From: Microbacterium protaetiae
GTDB taxonomy: Bacteria; Actinomycetota; Actinomycetes; Actinomycetales; Microbacteriaceae
Direction: 5' to 3'
DNA: 64,000 nt
NCBI RefSeq assembly: GCF_004135285.1
Contig: NZ_CP035494.1
Coordinates: forward strand, 1,178,001 to 1,242,000
Position numbers and translations under genes: made by a program. This document shows, one piece after another, positions 17,435 to 25,075 of the stretch; the stretch's first letter is position 1; the number at the start of each line of letters is the position of its first letter. The notes below the pieces were generated by a model, which saw only the letters and a list, made by a program, of their open reading frames with translations, was not told the origin of the DNA and did no database searches.

Positions 17435-18998
17435 AGGAGGTGCTCCTTCGGTCAGACCCCGACACGGATGCGCCGGAGAGGGATGCCGCCTGCCGCGCCG
17501 CACGGCGCGCGGCGCGCAGTTCGCGCCAGGCCGAGAGGGCCACCAGCGCGGCGGCGACACCAAGCGCCAGCGGCAGCCACACCCGCCACAGGGTGAGCTC
17601 GCGGGCCAGGACGTCGCCGGCGGCGAGCGCGCGTGCGCGCTGGGTCGCCACGGCTTCGGGCACCGACCACGTCGTCGTGTCCAGGGTCAGGGTGCGCGAA
17701 CCGGCCAGACCTCCGCCGGTCAGCGTGAGGGTCGTGTGCAGCGATTCGCTCGCATCCACGAGGCCGCCGTGCGCGGTCCATGCGACGGTGGTGGATGCCG
17801 CGGTCCAGGCCGCCTCGAACGGCCCGGGATTCTGCTGCGCGTCGATGCCCACCGGAATACGGCCGAACAGCTTCGTCAGGTCGTCGAGGGTCACCGTCGC
17901 CGGACGGTCGCCGGTCGCGGCATCCCTCTTCTGCGTCCACCGGGTGACGGCGGCGCCGTGCTTCTGGTCGGCGGCCGCATCGGCGCTGCCGAAGACGACG
18001 GGGTCGGATGCCGCGGTTCCCGCGATGTGCAGGGTCGGAACGCCGTTGCCGGCCAGGGTGGCGATGCCGGCGGGGCTCAGGGCCGCGGTGGCGGGCACCG
18101 TGGCGGTGCCGGTCGGGATCACCAGCGCGAGCACGATCGCGGCGACGGCCAGGCCCCCGGCGACCGCGAACTTCACGACCGGACGCATTGTCTGCGACGG
18201 GCGCCACCGCTGCGGCCAGAACGCAATGAGCAGCATCGGCACGAGGTACGCGAACCAGCCGAGCACCTCGATCAGGCGCGGATCGGCAGGGATGCCCAGC
18301 ACCCCGGTGATCAGTGCCGACCGGATCGAACCGATCGGGGCAAGCCACGACAGGTCGACGGTGTGCTGCTGGCCGATAGTGATCCAGCCGGCTTCGTGCG
18401 CGCGCCGCAGCGCCGTCAGGACGAGCCCGGCGGCGACGAAGATCAGGAAGATGCTCGAGATGCGGAAGAACTTGCCCAGGTTGAGCTTGACCCCGCCGGT
18501 GTACAGCCCGTAGCCGACCAGGCAGGCGGCCGCGATGCCGAGCAGAGCGCCGAGTCCGGCGGCCCACACGCTCGTCGAGGCCTGCAGCGTGGCCAGGAGG
18601 AAGACGGCGGTCTCGAAGCCCTCTTTGATGATCGCCAGGAACGCCATACCGGCCAGCGCCCAGCCGGTGCCGCGGCCCAGCGCCTCCGTGGCCTCGGCCT
18701 CGATCTCGCGCTTGAGCCCGCGGGCGTTCTTGGCCATCCAGGCGATCATCGCGGTCACGAAGATCACCGCGACGACGCCGATGATCGCCTCGAGTCCTTC
18801 TTGCTGGGCTTGGGGCAGCGCCTGCTCGAAGGCCTGCAGTCCCACGCCCACGCCGATGCAGATCAGCACCGCCGCGAACACACCCAGCCACATCGGGCGC
18901 CGCGAGATGCCGTTGCGCTTCAGGAACGCCGCGACGATGCTGACGACCAACACGGCCTCGAGGCCTTCACGCAGGCCGATGACGAAGGTTGCGAGCAC
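17421..18998 (-). CDS. efeU: EfeU, FTR1-family iron permease
   Basis: The protein is 525 residues if it starts at GTG 18998 (MLATFVIGLREGLEAVLVVS); the frame stays open far upstream through a repeat array but only by composition. Seven helices occupy residues 1-280. The two REXXE-type iron motifs are REGLE (10-14) and KEGFE (in IIKEGFETAVFLL). A long extracytoplasmic C-terminal domain and a final helix (LPLALGVAAALVALSAW) follow. EfeU transports iron across the membrane in the EfeUOB complex. A DtxR/IdeR-like box lies 38 bp upstream of the start, so the operon is likely iron-repressed. Confidence 0.93.
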   Translation of the reverse strand: MLATFVIGLREGLEAVLVVSIVAAFLKRNGISRRPMWLGVFAAVLICIGVGVGLQAFEQALPQAQQEGLEAIIGVVAVIFVTAMIAWMAKNARGLKREIEAEATEALGRGTGWALAGMAFLAIIKEGFETAVFLLATLQASTSVWAAGLGALLGIAAACLVGYGLYTGGVKLNLGKFFRISSIFLIFVAAGLVLTALRRAHEAGWITIGQQHTVDLSWLAPIGSIRSALITGVLGIPADPRLIEVLGWFAYLVPMLLIAFWPQRWRPSQTMRPVVKFAVAGGLAVAAIVLALVIPTGTATVPATAALSPAGIATLAGNGVPTLHIAGTAASDPVVFGSADAAADQKHGAAVTRWTQKRDAATGDRPATVTLDDLTKLFGRIPVGIDAQQNPGPFEAAWTAASTTVAWTAHGGLVDASESLHTTLTLTGGGLAGSRTLTLDTTTWSVPEAVATQRARALAAGDVLARELTLWRVWLPLALGVAAALVALSAWRELRAARRAARQAASLSGASVSGSDRRSTSYAVR

Positions 18999-19035
18999 GA
19001 GCGGTTTCCGGGAGAGGGCGAGAGCGGGGAACGAC

Positions 19036-19053
19036 GGTAAGGCTAACCTTACC
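19036..19053 (-). promoter_or_regulatory. DtxR/IdeR-like iron box upstream of efeUOB
   Basis: On the minus strand the site reads GGTAAGGTTAGCCTTACC, a near-palindrome. It matches 14 of 16 positions of the core of the IdeR/DtxR consensus TTAGGTTAGCCTAACC. It lies 38 bp before the efeU start, where a repressor would block transcription in iron-replete cells. Confidence 0.8.
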
Positions 19054-19079
19054 CCCGGTGGGGTGTCCAGCCCACGGCG

Positions 19080-20190
19080 AAGTATGACGGCGGGGGCGCA
19101 CCTCGAAGCGACACAACCAGACGGCAGACAAAACCGCCCACCGCAACGCCGGCCCAAATCGCCGCTTCCCCGCCGCGAAGCGACACAACCGGACGGCGTC
19201 CGCCGGCCCCGCCAAATCGCCTCCCACCCACGCACCAAACGCCGGCCCAAATCGCCGCTTCCCCGCCGCGAAGCGACACAACCGGACGGCGTCCGCCGGC
19301 CCCGCCAAATCGCCTCCCACCCACGCACCAAACGCCGGCCCAAATCGTCGCTTCCGCGCCGCGAAGCGACACAACCGGACGGCATCCGCCGGCTCCGCCA
19401 GATCGCCTCCCACCCACGCACCAAACGCCGGCCCAAGTCGCCGCTTCCGCGCCGCGAAGCGACACAACCGGACGGCAGACAAAGCCACCCACCTCCGTGC
19501 CGGCCCAAATCGCCGCTTCCCCACCACGAAGCGACACAACCGGACGGCAGCCTCCAGCTCCGCCAGATCGCCTCCCACCCACGCACCAAACGCCGGCCCA
19601 AATCGCCGCTTCCCCACCACGAAGCGACACAACCGGACGGCAGACAAAGCCACCCACCTCCGTGCCGGCCCAAATCGCCGCTTCCCCACCACGAAGCGAC
19701 ACAACCGGACGGCAGCCTCCAGCTCCGCCAGATCGCCTCCCACCCACGCACCAAACGCCGGCCCAAATCGCCGCTTCCGCGCCGCGAAGCGACACAACCG
19801 GACGTCAGCCTCCAGCTCCGCCAGTTTCGCCTCCCACCCACGCACCCAACGCCGGCCCAAATCGCCGCTTCCCCGCCGCGAAGCGACACAACCAGACGGC
19901 ATCCGCCGGCTCCGCCAGATCGCCTCCCACCCACGCACCAAACGCCGGCCCGAATCGCCGCTTCCCCACCACGAAGCGACACAACCAGACGGCATCCGCC
20001 GGCTCCGCCAGGTCGCCTCCCACCCACGCACCAAACGCCGGCCCAAGTCGCCGCTTCCGCGCCGCGAAGCGACACAACCGGACGGCAGACAAAGCCACCC
20101 ACCTCCGTGCCGGCCCAAATCGCCGCTTCCCCACCAGGAAGCGACACAACCAGACGGCGTCCGCCGGCTCCGCCAGGCCGCCGCCCGCCC
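19080..20190. repeat. Thirteen-copy intergenic array with two alternating spacer lengths
   Basis: A conserved block ending GAAGCGACACAACC occurs 13 times; this motif starts at 19105, 19177, 19270, 19362, 19455, 19528, 19621, 19693, 19786, 19880, 19973, 20065 and 20138. The intervals fall into two classes, 72-73 bp and 92-94 bp. The long class carries a CGCCTCCCACCCACGCACC segment and the short class an ACAAAGCCACCCACC segment. Within each block CGCTTC and GAAGCG can pair across 8 nt. Spacers recur, so this is not CRISPR. Several frames are open through it, but the repetition makes coding unlikely. It fills the gap between the efeU promoter and znuB. Confidence 0.9.
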
Positions 20191-20212
20191 AGCCCCCCGC
20201 TGGATGCTGCGG

Positions 20213-21076
20213 CTACGCCGCCGAGCGGGTTACGCGGTCGCGCCGCAGGCCGATCAGACGGCACACGACATAGATAACGAACGAGATCGTCGTGATGTAC
20301 GGGCTGACCGGCAACTCCCCCATCACGGCGAGCAGAATGCCGCCGACCGCCGAGACGAAGCCGAACACGGCGGCTAGCACCGGCACGGCGACCGGCCCGG
20401 CCGAGATCCGCATTGCCGCCGCCGCGGGCGTGACCACCAGTGCAAGCACGAGCAGCGCGCCGATGATGTGCACCGCGACGGCGACCACGAGTCCGAGCAG
20501 CAACATGAACACCAGCGATACCCAGCGCACCGGCACGCCGCGCGCGGCGGCGGCCTGCGGGTCGAGAGAGTCGAACCGCAGCGGACGCCACATCAACAGC
20601 AGCCCCACCAGGACCACGGCACTGATGAGGATGAGCCACCCCAGCTGTGCGTTCTGCACCGTCACGATCTGGCCGGTCAACAGGCTGAAGCGGTTGGCGC
20701 TGCGTCCCTGGTAGAGAGACAGGAACAGGATGCCCAGGCCCAGGCCGAACGGCATGAGCACACCGATGATCGAGTTGCGCTCGCGAGCGCGAGCGCCGAG
20801 CCACCCAATGATCCCCGCGGCGATGAGTGATCCGACGATCGATCCGGTGACAGCATCCGCCCCCAGCAACAGGGCACCGGCAGCACCGGCGAACGAGAGC
20901 TCGCTGATGCCGTGCACGGCGAAGGCCATGTCGCGCTGCATCACGAACACGCCGATGAGTCCGCCGACCAGGCCCAGCACGGCGCCTGCCCACACCGAGT
21001 TCGACACGAGGGCGAGGATCTCGCCGTAGTCGGCGGCGCCCCCGAACATCGCGTTCCAGATGTCGGACCAGCTCAT
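20213..21076 (-). CDS. znuB: Zinc/manganese-type ABC transporter permease
   Basis: The 287-residue membrane protein has about eight helices and the ABC-3 family features AFAVHGISELSFAGAAGALL and HIIGALLVLALVVTPAAAA. It is the channel subunit of a metal ABC importer. Its ATG overlaps the znuC stop by 4 bp. The C-terminus ends just before the large repeat array. Zinc is the likely substrate because both other components lie behind Zur/Fur-like boxes and a Zur-like gene is near. Confidence 0.93.
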   Translation of the reverse strand: MSWSDIWNAMFGGAADYGEILALVSNSVWAGAVLGLVGGLIGVFVMQRDMAFAVHGISELSFAGAAGALLLGADAVTGSIVGSLIAAGIIGWLGARARERNSIIGVLMPFGLGLGILFLSLYQGRSANRFSLLTGQIVTVQNAQLGWLILISAVVLVGLLLMWRPLRFDSLDPQAAAARGVPVRWVSLVFMLLLGLVVAVAVHIIGALLVLALVVTPAAAAMRISAGPVAVPVLAAVFGFVSAVGGILLAVMGELPVSPYITTISFVIYVVCRLIGLRRDRVTRSAA

Positions 21077-21828
21077 AGGTAGTCGTCCTCGTGATGGTGG
21101 TGCGTCTCTTCGGCGTCGGGAGCGCCGACCACGACGAGCCGATTCCCGGCGCGCTTGACGAAGACGTCGGCGCCGTACAGGTCGCTGAGCACATCAGCGC
21201 GCAGCACCTCGCGCGGCGAGCCGAGCGAGAAGCGCCCTCCGGCGAGGTACAGGATACGGTCGACCTTCTCGAGCACGGGATTGATGTCGTGCGTGACCAG
21301 GAGCACGCCGGCGCCGTGGGCGCGACGGTGCCGGTCGATCATGCGCACGACGGCCTCTTGGTTCGCCAGGTCGAGACTCGTGAGCGGCTCATCGGCCAGC
21401 AGCAGCCGCGGCTCGTCGGCCAGGGCTTGGGCGACGCGCAGGCGCTGCTGCTCTCCGCCCGAGAGCAGCCCCACCGGACGGTCGGCAAAATCGGTGGCAG
21501 CGGCATCCGCCAGCAGCGCGTCGACGCGCGCACGCTCGCCGCGGCGCGGGATCGGCAGGCCGAAGCGGTGTCCGTCCACGCCCAGCTGCACAAGGTCGCG
21601 CGCCCGCATCGACGTGTCGCGGGGCAGTGGACGCTGCTGCGGGATGTATCCGACCCGGCGATTGCCGGTGCGACGCACGCCCTCGCCGAGCACGGTGATG
21701 GTGCCGGAACTGAGCCGATCGAGCCCGAGGATCGCCCGCAACATCGTCGTCTTGCCCGACCCGGACGGGCCGAGCACGGCGATGAGCTCACCGGGCTGCA
21801 CGACCAGGTCAAGGTCGTGCCACAGCAC
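21073..21828 (-). CDS. znuC: Zinc ABC transporter ATP-binding protein (N-terminus unclear)
   Basis: The frame from GTG 21828 gives 251 residues with Walker A GPSGSGKT, Q-loop YIPQQRPL, signature LLSGGEQQR, Walker B LLLADEP and switch His in VTHD; the tail is His-rich (HHHHEDD). The similarity clearly starts earlier: in the same frame upstream the DNA reads EYVPEPPLVIEGAALRRGDR, the first strand of an ABC domain, but no start codon is in that frame. A GTG with GGAGG next to it at about 21889-21891 is in another frame. Either a short indel (for instance loss of a GTGA unit) separates start and body, or a non-standard start is used. Confidence 0.85.
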   Translation of the reverse strand: MLWHDLDLVVQPGELIAVLGPSGSGKTTMLRAILGLDRLSSGTITVLGEGVRRTGNRRVGYIPQQRPLPRDTSMRARDLVQLGVDGHRFGLPIPRRGERARVDALLADAAATDFADRPVGLLSGGEQQRLRVAQALADEPRLLLADEPLTSLDLANQEAVVRMIDRHRRAHGAGVLLVTHDINPVLEKVDRILYLAGGRFSLGSPREVLRADVLSDLYGADVFVKRAGNRLVVVGAPDAEETHHHHEDDYL

Positions 21829-21903
21829 ACGATCGCCGCGGCGCAGTGCGGCACCCTCGATGACGAGGGGCGGCTCGGGGACGTACTCACTCCTCCACCT
21901 TAG

Positions 21904-21918
21904 TGATAACCGTTCTCA
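21904..21918. promoter_or_regulatory. Zur/Fur-like box upstream of znuCB
   Basis: TGATAACCGTTCTCA is an imperfect palindrome related to the site at 23116 and to actinobacterial Zur boxes. It lies about 75 bp before the GTG at 21828 and 12-15 bp before the GGAGG sequence, so znuCB can be transcribed separately from znuA. Confidence 0.7.
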
Positions 21919-21950
21919 TTGATGCTGTGTGGCTCCAGCGACCCCTTCTC

Positions 21951-22021
21951 GCCGAGACAAGGGATTCTCGCCGAGACCCGGGGCGTCGCACCCGGTTTCG
22001 GCCGGAATCCCTTGTCTCGGC
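21951..22021. repeat. Perfect 17-bp inverted repeat between znuA and znuC
   Basis: GCCGAGACAAGGGATTC (21951-21967) and GAATCCCTTGTCTCGGC (22005-22021) pair perfectly around a 37-nt loop. It may terminate znuA transcription on the minus strand or be a small mobile palindrome. To its right, 22030-22112 holds four degenerate copies of a GGTTGCGGGCGGCCGGTGC-type unit. Confidence 0.7.
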
Positions 22022-22116
22022 AAGGCCCGTGCGCGGATTGCGGGCGACCGGTGCTGCGGGTTGCGGGCGGCCGGTGCGGCGGGTTTGCGGCAGACCGGTG
22101 CGGCGGGTTGGCGGGG

Positions 22117-23094
22117 TCAGCCCAGCGCGTCGCCCAGCTGCGAGACGTTGTCGGCCATCCACGTCAGGTAGGTCTCGCCGTCGGGGAGCAGTTCCGAGAA
22201 CTGCAGCACCGGGATGCCGCTGTCCTTCGCCTCTTGCACGACACGGTCGGTCTCTGCCCCGGCGGCCTGCGCGTTGATGATCACGACGGCCACCTGCTTC
22301 GACGAGATGATCTTCAGCGCGTCCAGCAGCGTCGCGGGCGCGACATCCTGCCCTTCTTCGACGGCTTCACTGAACTCCGACGGCGTCTTGTTGTCCAGGC
22401 CGGCCGCGTCGGTGAGGTAGAGCGGCAGCGGTTCGGTGACGAACACCCCGTTGCCCTCATGCGCGGCCTTCAGATCCCCGAGGGCGCCGATGATGGGCTG
22501 GATGCCGTTGGCGAACGTCTGCGCGTTCGCCGTGTATGCCGCGGCCCCACCGGGATCTATCTCGCCGAGGGCGTCAGCGATCTTCTCGGCGAGCATGGCC
22601 ATCACGGCCGGGTCGTAGAAGACGTGCTCATTGAAGCCCTCGAGGTGGTCATGATCGTGGTCGGCGTCGTCGGCGTGTGTGTCGAGGTCGCCGTCGGCCG
22701 GGTATTCGGGCGAGAGTGTGGCGGCGGTGATGACCTGCGCGTCGGTGCCGGAAGCCTGGACCAGACCATCCATGAACGGATCGAAGCCGCCGCCGTTCTC
22801 TATCACGAGGGCTGCGTTCTTGACGCGCAGCTGATCGCGCGCGCTGGCCTCGAACTCGTGCGGGTCCTGCGCCGCGCTGGCGATGATCGAGGTGACCGCG
22901 ACCCGATTACCGCCGACCGCCTCGGCGATCGACCCGTACACGTTCGTCGAGGCGACGACCTGCACCTTGCCACCGGCGTCGGGCGAGCCGGCGGTGTCGG
23001 GCGAGCCGGCCGCGTCGCTCATGCCGGAGCACCCGGCGAGGACGACGGCACTGGCCACGAGTGCGGCGAGGGAGAGAAGTCGGGTCTTGATCAC
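22117..23094 (-). CDS. znuA: Zinc-binding lipoprotein of the ZnuABC importer
   Basis: The 325-residue protein has a lipoprotein signal with lipobox VLAGC (Cys22). The cluster A-I solute-binding fold shows VVASTNVYGSIAEAVGG, SAAQDPHEFEASARDQ (metal-binding His) and EHVFYDPAVMAMLAEKIAD. A His/Asp-rich loop (HADDADHDHDH) between them is typical of zinc rather than manganese binders. Its start is 22 bp from a perfect Zur/Fur-like palindrome. znuC and znuB follow on the same strand after about 290 bp that contain a second box. Confidence 0.94.
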   Translation of the reverse strand: MIKTRLLSLAALVASAVVLAGCSGMSDAAGSPDTAGSPDAGGKVQVVASTNVYGSIAEAVGGNRVAVTSIIASAAQDPHEFEASARDQLRVKNAALVIENGGGFDPFMDGLVQASGTDAQVITAATLSPEYPADGDLDTHADDADHDHDHLEGFNEHVFYDPAVMAMLAEKIADALGEIDPGGAAAYTANAQTFANGIQPIIGALGDLKAAHEGNGVFVTEPLPLYLTDAAGLDNKTPSEFSEAVEEGQDVAPATLLDALKIISSKQVAVVIINAQAAGAETDRVVQEAKDSGIPVLQFSELLPDGETYLTWMADNVSQLGDALG

Positions 23095-23115
23095 AGCATC
23101 TACTCTAAACCGTAA

Positions 23116-23130
23116 TGAGAATCATTCTCA
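23116..23130. promoter_or_regulatory. Zur/Fur-like box upstream of znuA
   Basis: TGAGAATCATTCTCA is a perfect palindrome, with flanking A/T extending the symmetry. It lies 22 bp upstream of the znuA ATG on the minus strand and fits a Zur operator. The Fur-family gene at 14332 is the obvious candidate regulator. Confidence 0.85.
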
Positions 23131-23139
23131 AATCGGGAG

Positions 23140-23545
23140 GGGGTGGCGGGCGGGGGTGGCGAGGCGTCGGGGCGGTGGGAGTGGGCGGCGAGGCGTCGGG
23201 CCGGCCGGCGGGCTGCACTGTTCGGCTCGCAGGACGATCCGGACGACACGCCGCGATACCCGGCTCGACACGCCCGGGATCCCGAATCCATCCTGTGCGA
23301 TGAACGCACAACGCACCCGCGACGGCGGGCCAGCGGGCCAGCGGGCCAGCGGCCGGCGGGGCGGGCGGGCCAGCGGCCGGCGGCACGGCGGCGTGACGAC
23401 GGGCCGGCGGGCGGCGCTGCGCTGTTCGTCTCGCAGGACGGTCCGGGCGACACGCCGCGATACCCGGTTCAACACGCCCGGGATCCCGAATCCATCCTGT
23501 GCGACGAACGCACAACGCACCGAGCACCCGCACAGACGCGACGGC
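23140..23545. repeat. GC-rich intergenic region with a duplicated ~100-bp block
   Basis: Two copies of a block, about 23219-23318 and 23424-23523, share GACACGCCGCGATACCCGG, ACACGCCCGGGATCCCGAAT and ATCCATCCTGTGCGA with few differences. Between them are simple GGGCCAGCGGGCC-type repeats. The blocks read as an open frame on the minus strand (FxAQDGFGIPGV), which may be only composition. No gene is supported between znuA and the E2 gene. Confidence 0.75.
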
Positions 23546-23560
23546 CCGACCGCCGCCCCC

Positions 23561-24928
23561 TCAGTCCAGCAGCAGCGCGGGCTCTTCGAGGATCGAGGCG
23601 ACGTCGGCGATGAAGCGGCTCATTCCGTCGCCGTCCACCACGCGGTGGTCGAACGACCCGGCGACGGTGGTGACGTACCGCGGACGCACCTCGCCGTCGA
23701 CGACCCACGGTTTCTGCCGAATCGTGCCCATCGCGATGATGCCGGCTTCGCCTGGGTTGATGATCGGGGTTCCGGCATCCATTCCGAACACCCCGATGTT
23801 GGTGATCGTGATCGTGCCGCCCTGCTGATCGGCCGGGGTCGTCTTGCCATCGCGCGCCGTGAGAGTGAGCTTCTCAAGCGCCCGGGCGAGCTCGCGCATC
23901 GACATCGACTGGGCGTCCTTGATGTTGGGGACGAGCAGGCCGCGCGGAGTCGCTGCGGCGATGCCGAGGTTCACATAGTGGCGCACGCGGATCTCGGCGC
24001 CCTCCTCGGCGTCGACCCACGCGGCGTTGACCATCGGGGTACGGCGCACCGCCCAGATCACGGCTCGGGCGACGATCAACAGCGGCGACACCTTGACATC
24101 GGCGAAGTCGGGCGACGCCTTGAGGCGCTTGACGAGTTCCATCGTGCGCGTCGCGTCGACGTCGGTCCACACGGACACGTGCGGCGCGCTGTAGGCCGAG
24201 CCGACCATGGCGTTGGCGGTGGCCTTGCGCACGCCCTTGACCGGAATCGTCTCGACGCGGTGCGCGTCGTCGCCGGCGAGTCGCGACGGCGCCGTGGCCT
24301 GCACGGGGGCGACGGCGGATGCCGCCACCTCGGGTGCGACCGGAATGCGCTCTTCGCGCACCGCGGGCCACTCGGGCGTCGCGATGTTGCGGAAGACGCT
24401 GGCCTGCGACGCGTGGGCGAGCACGTCATCGCGGGTGACCTCGCCGGCAGTGCCGGTCGGGGTGACCGCGCCCAGGTCGACGCCCAGGTCGCGAGCGAGC
24501 TTGCGGATCGGCGGCTTGGCGACGACGCCCACCGATGCCCTGACCGGCCGTTCCGCCGGTTTGCGGCGGCGCGAGGTCACCGGGCCGCCGGTGCCGTATC
24601 CGACCAGCACCGATCCCTCGGCCTCGGGAGCGGGCTCGGGTTCGCCGTGCTCGCTCTGCCCGACGGTGACGTCGGGCTCGGATGCCACACCGGTGGCGAT
24701 GGTGATGATGGGGGTGCCGACCTCGACCGTCTGCCCCTCGGGCACGAGGATCTCGCCCACGGTACCGTCGAACGGTGAGGGCAGCTCGACCAGCGACTTG
24801 GCGGTCTCGATCTCGACGAGCACGTCGTTGACCGCGACCTGGTCGCCGGGCGCGACGCGCCAGTTGACGATCTCGGCCTCGGTGAGGCCCTCGCCCACGT
24901 CGGGCAGAAGGAAGGTCTGGGGGCTCAT
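23561..24928 (-). CDS. Dihydrolipoamide acyltransferase, E2 of a 2-oxoacid dehydrogenase complex
   Basis: The 455-residue E2 has one lipoyl domain (residues 1-80) with the lipoylated lysine in EIETAKS (Lys44). A peripheral-subunit-binding domain follows near 140-175 ([20 protein letters not shown]). The catalytic domain ends with [15 protein letters not shown], where His and Asp catalyse acyl transfer to CoA. With the E1 alpha and beta genes upstream it forms an E1(alpha/beta)-E2 complex for branched-chain 2-oxoacids or pyruvate. No E3 gene is in the window, so dihydrolipoamide dehydrogenase must be supplied elsewhere. Confidence 0.93.
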   Translation of the reverse strand: MSPQTFLLPDVGEGLTEAEIVNWRVAPGDQVAVNDVLVEIETAKSLVELPSPFDGTVGEILVPEGQTVEVGTPIITIATGVASEPDVTVGQSEHGEPEPAPEAEGSVLVGYGTGGPVTSRRRKPAERPVRASVGVVAKPPIRKLARDLGVDLGAVTPTGTAGEVTRDDVLAHASQASVFRNIATPEWPAVREERIPVAPEVAASAVAPVQATAPSRLAGDDAHRVETIPVKGVRKATANAMVGSAYSAPHVSVWTDVDATRTMELVKRLKASPDFADVKVSPLLIVARAVIWAVRRTPMVNAAWVDAEEGAEIRVRHYVNLGIAAATPRGLLVPNIKDAQSMSMRELARALEKLTLTARDGKTTPADQQGGTITITNIGVFGMDAGTPIINPGEAGIIAMGTIRQKPWVVDGEVRPRYVTTVAGSFDHRVVDGDGMSRFIADVASILEEPALLLD

Positions 24929-24952
24929 GTCGTCACCTCTCGGGGGTGGGTG

Positions 24953-25038
24953 TGCACTAACTCAGTCTGAGCGCTCGCGACTCTCGGCATAGCGTTGAAT
25001 CCCCGCACCGGGGAATATGCACAGACTGAGTTATGACA
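24953..25038. repeat. Inverted-repeat-bounded short element, copy 2
   Basis: TAACTCAGTCTG (24958-24969) and CAGACTGAGTTA (25022-25033) are perfect inverted arms around 52 bp. They are the same arms as at 10114-10203 with a different centre. The element occupies most of the 147-bp gap between the E1 beta and E2 genes, so it lies inside the operon and could form a hairpin in the mRNA. Confidence 0.78.
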
Positions 25039-25075
25039 CGGGGTGCGCGTATCACGGGGCTGCATCGTCTGCCTA

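Noticed and set aside
19080..20190. CRISPR array
   Set aside because: Intervals are regular, but spacers are repeated in two classes rather than unique, the repeat is too long (about 48 bp), and no cas genes are present.
18535..20277. Long proline/arginine-rich proteins in the 19-20 kb array
   Set aside because: Several frames on both strands are open at once because of the repeated GC-rich unit. There is no start context, and composition is not that of a protein.
17421..21194. A single 1257-residue frame joining efeU to repeats and znuBC antisense
   Set aside because: Only the last 525 residues match FTR1. The upstream part is read through a tandem repeat array and through the antisense of znuB, so EfeU starts at GTG 18998.
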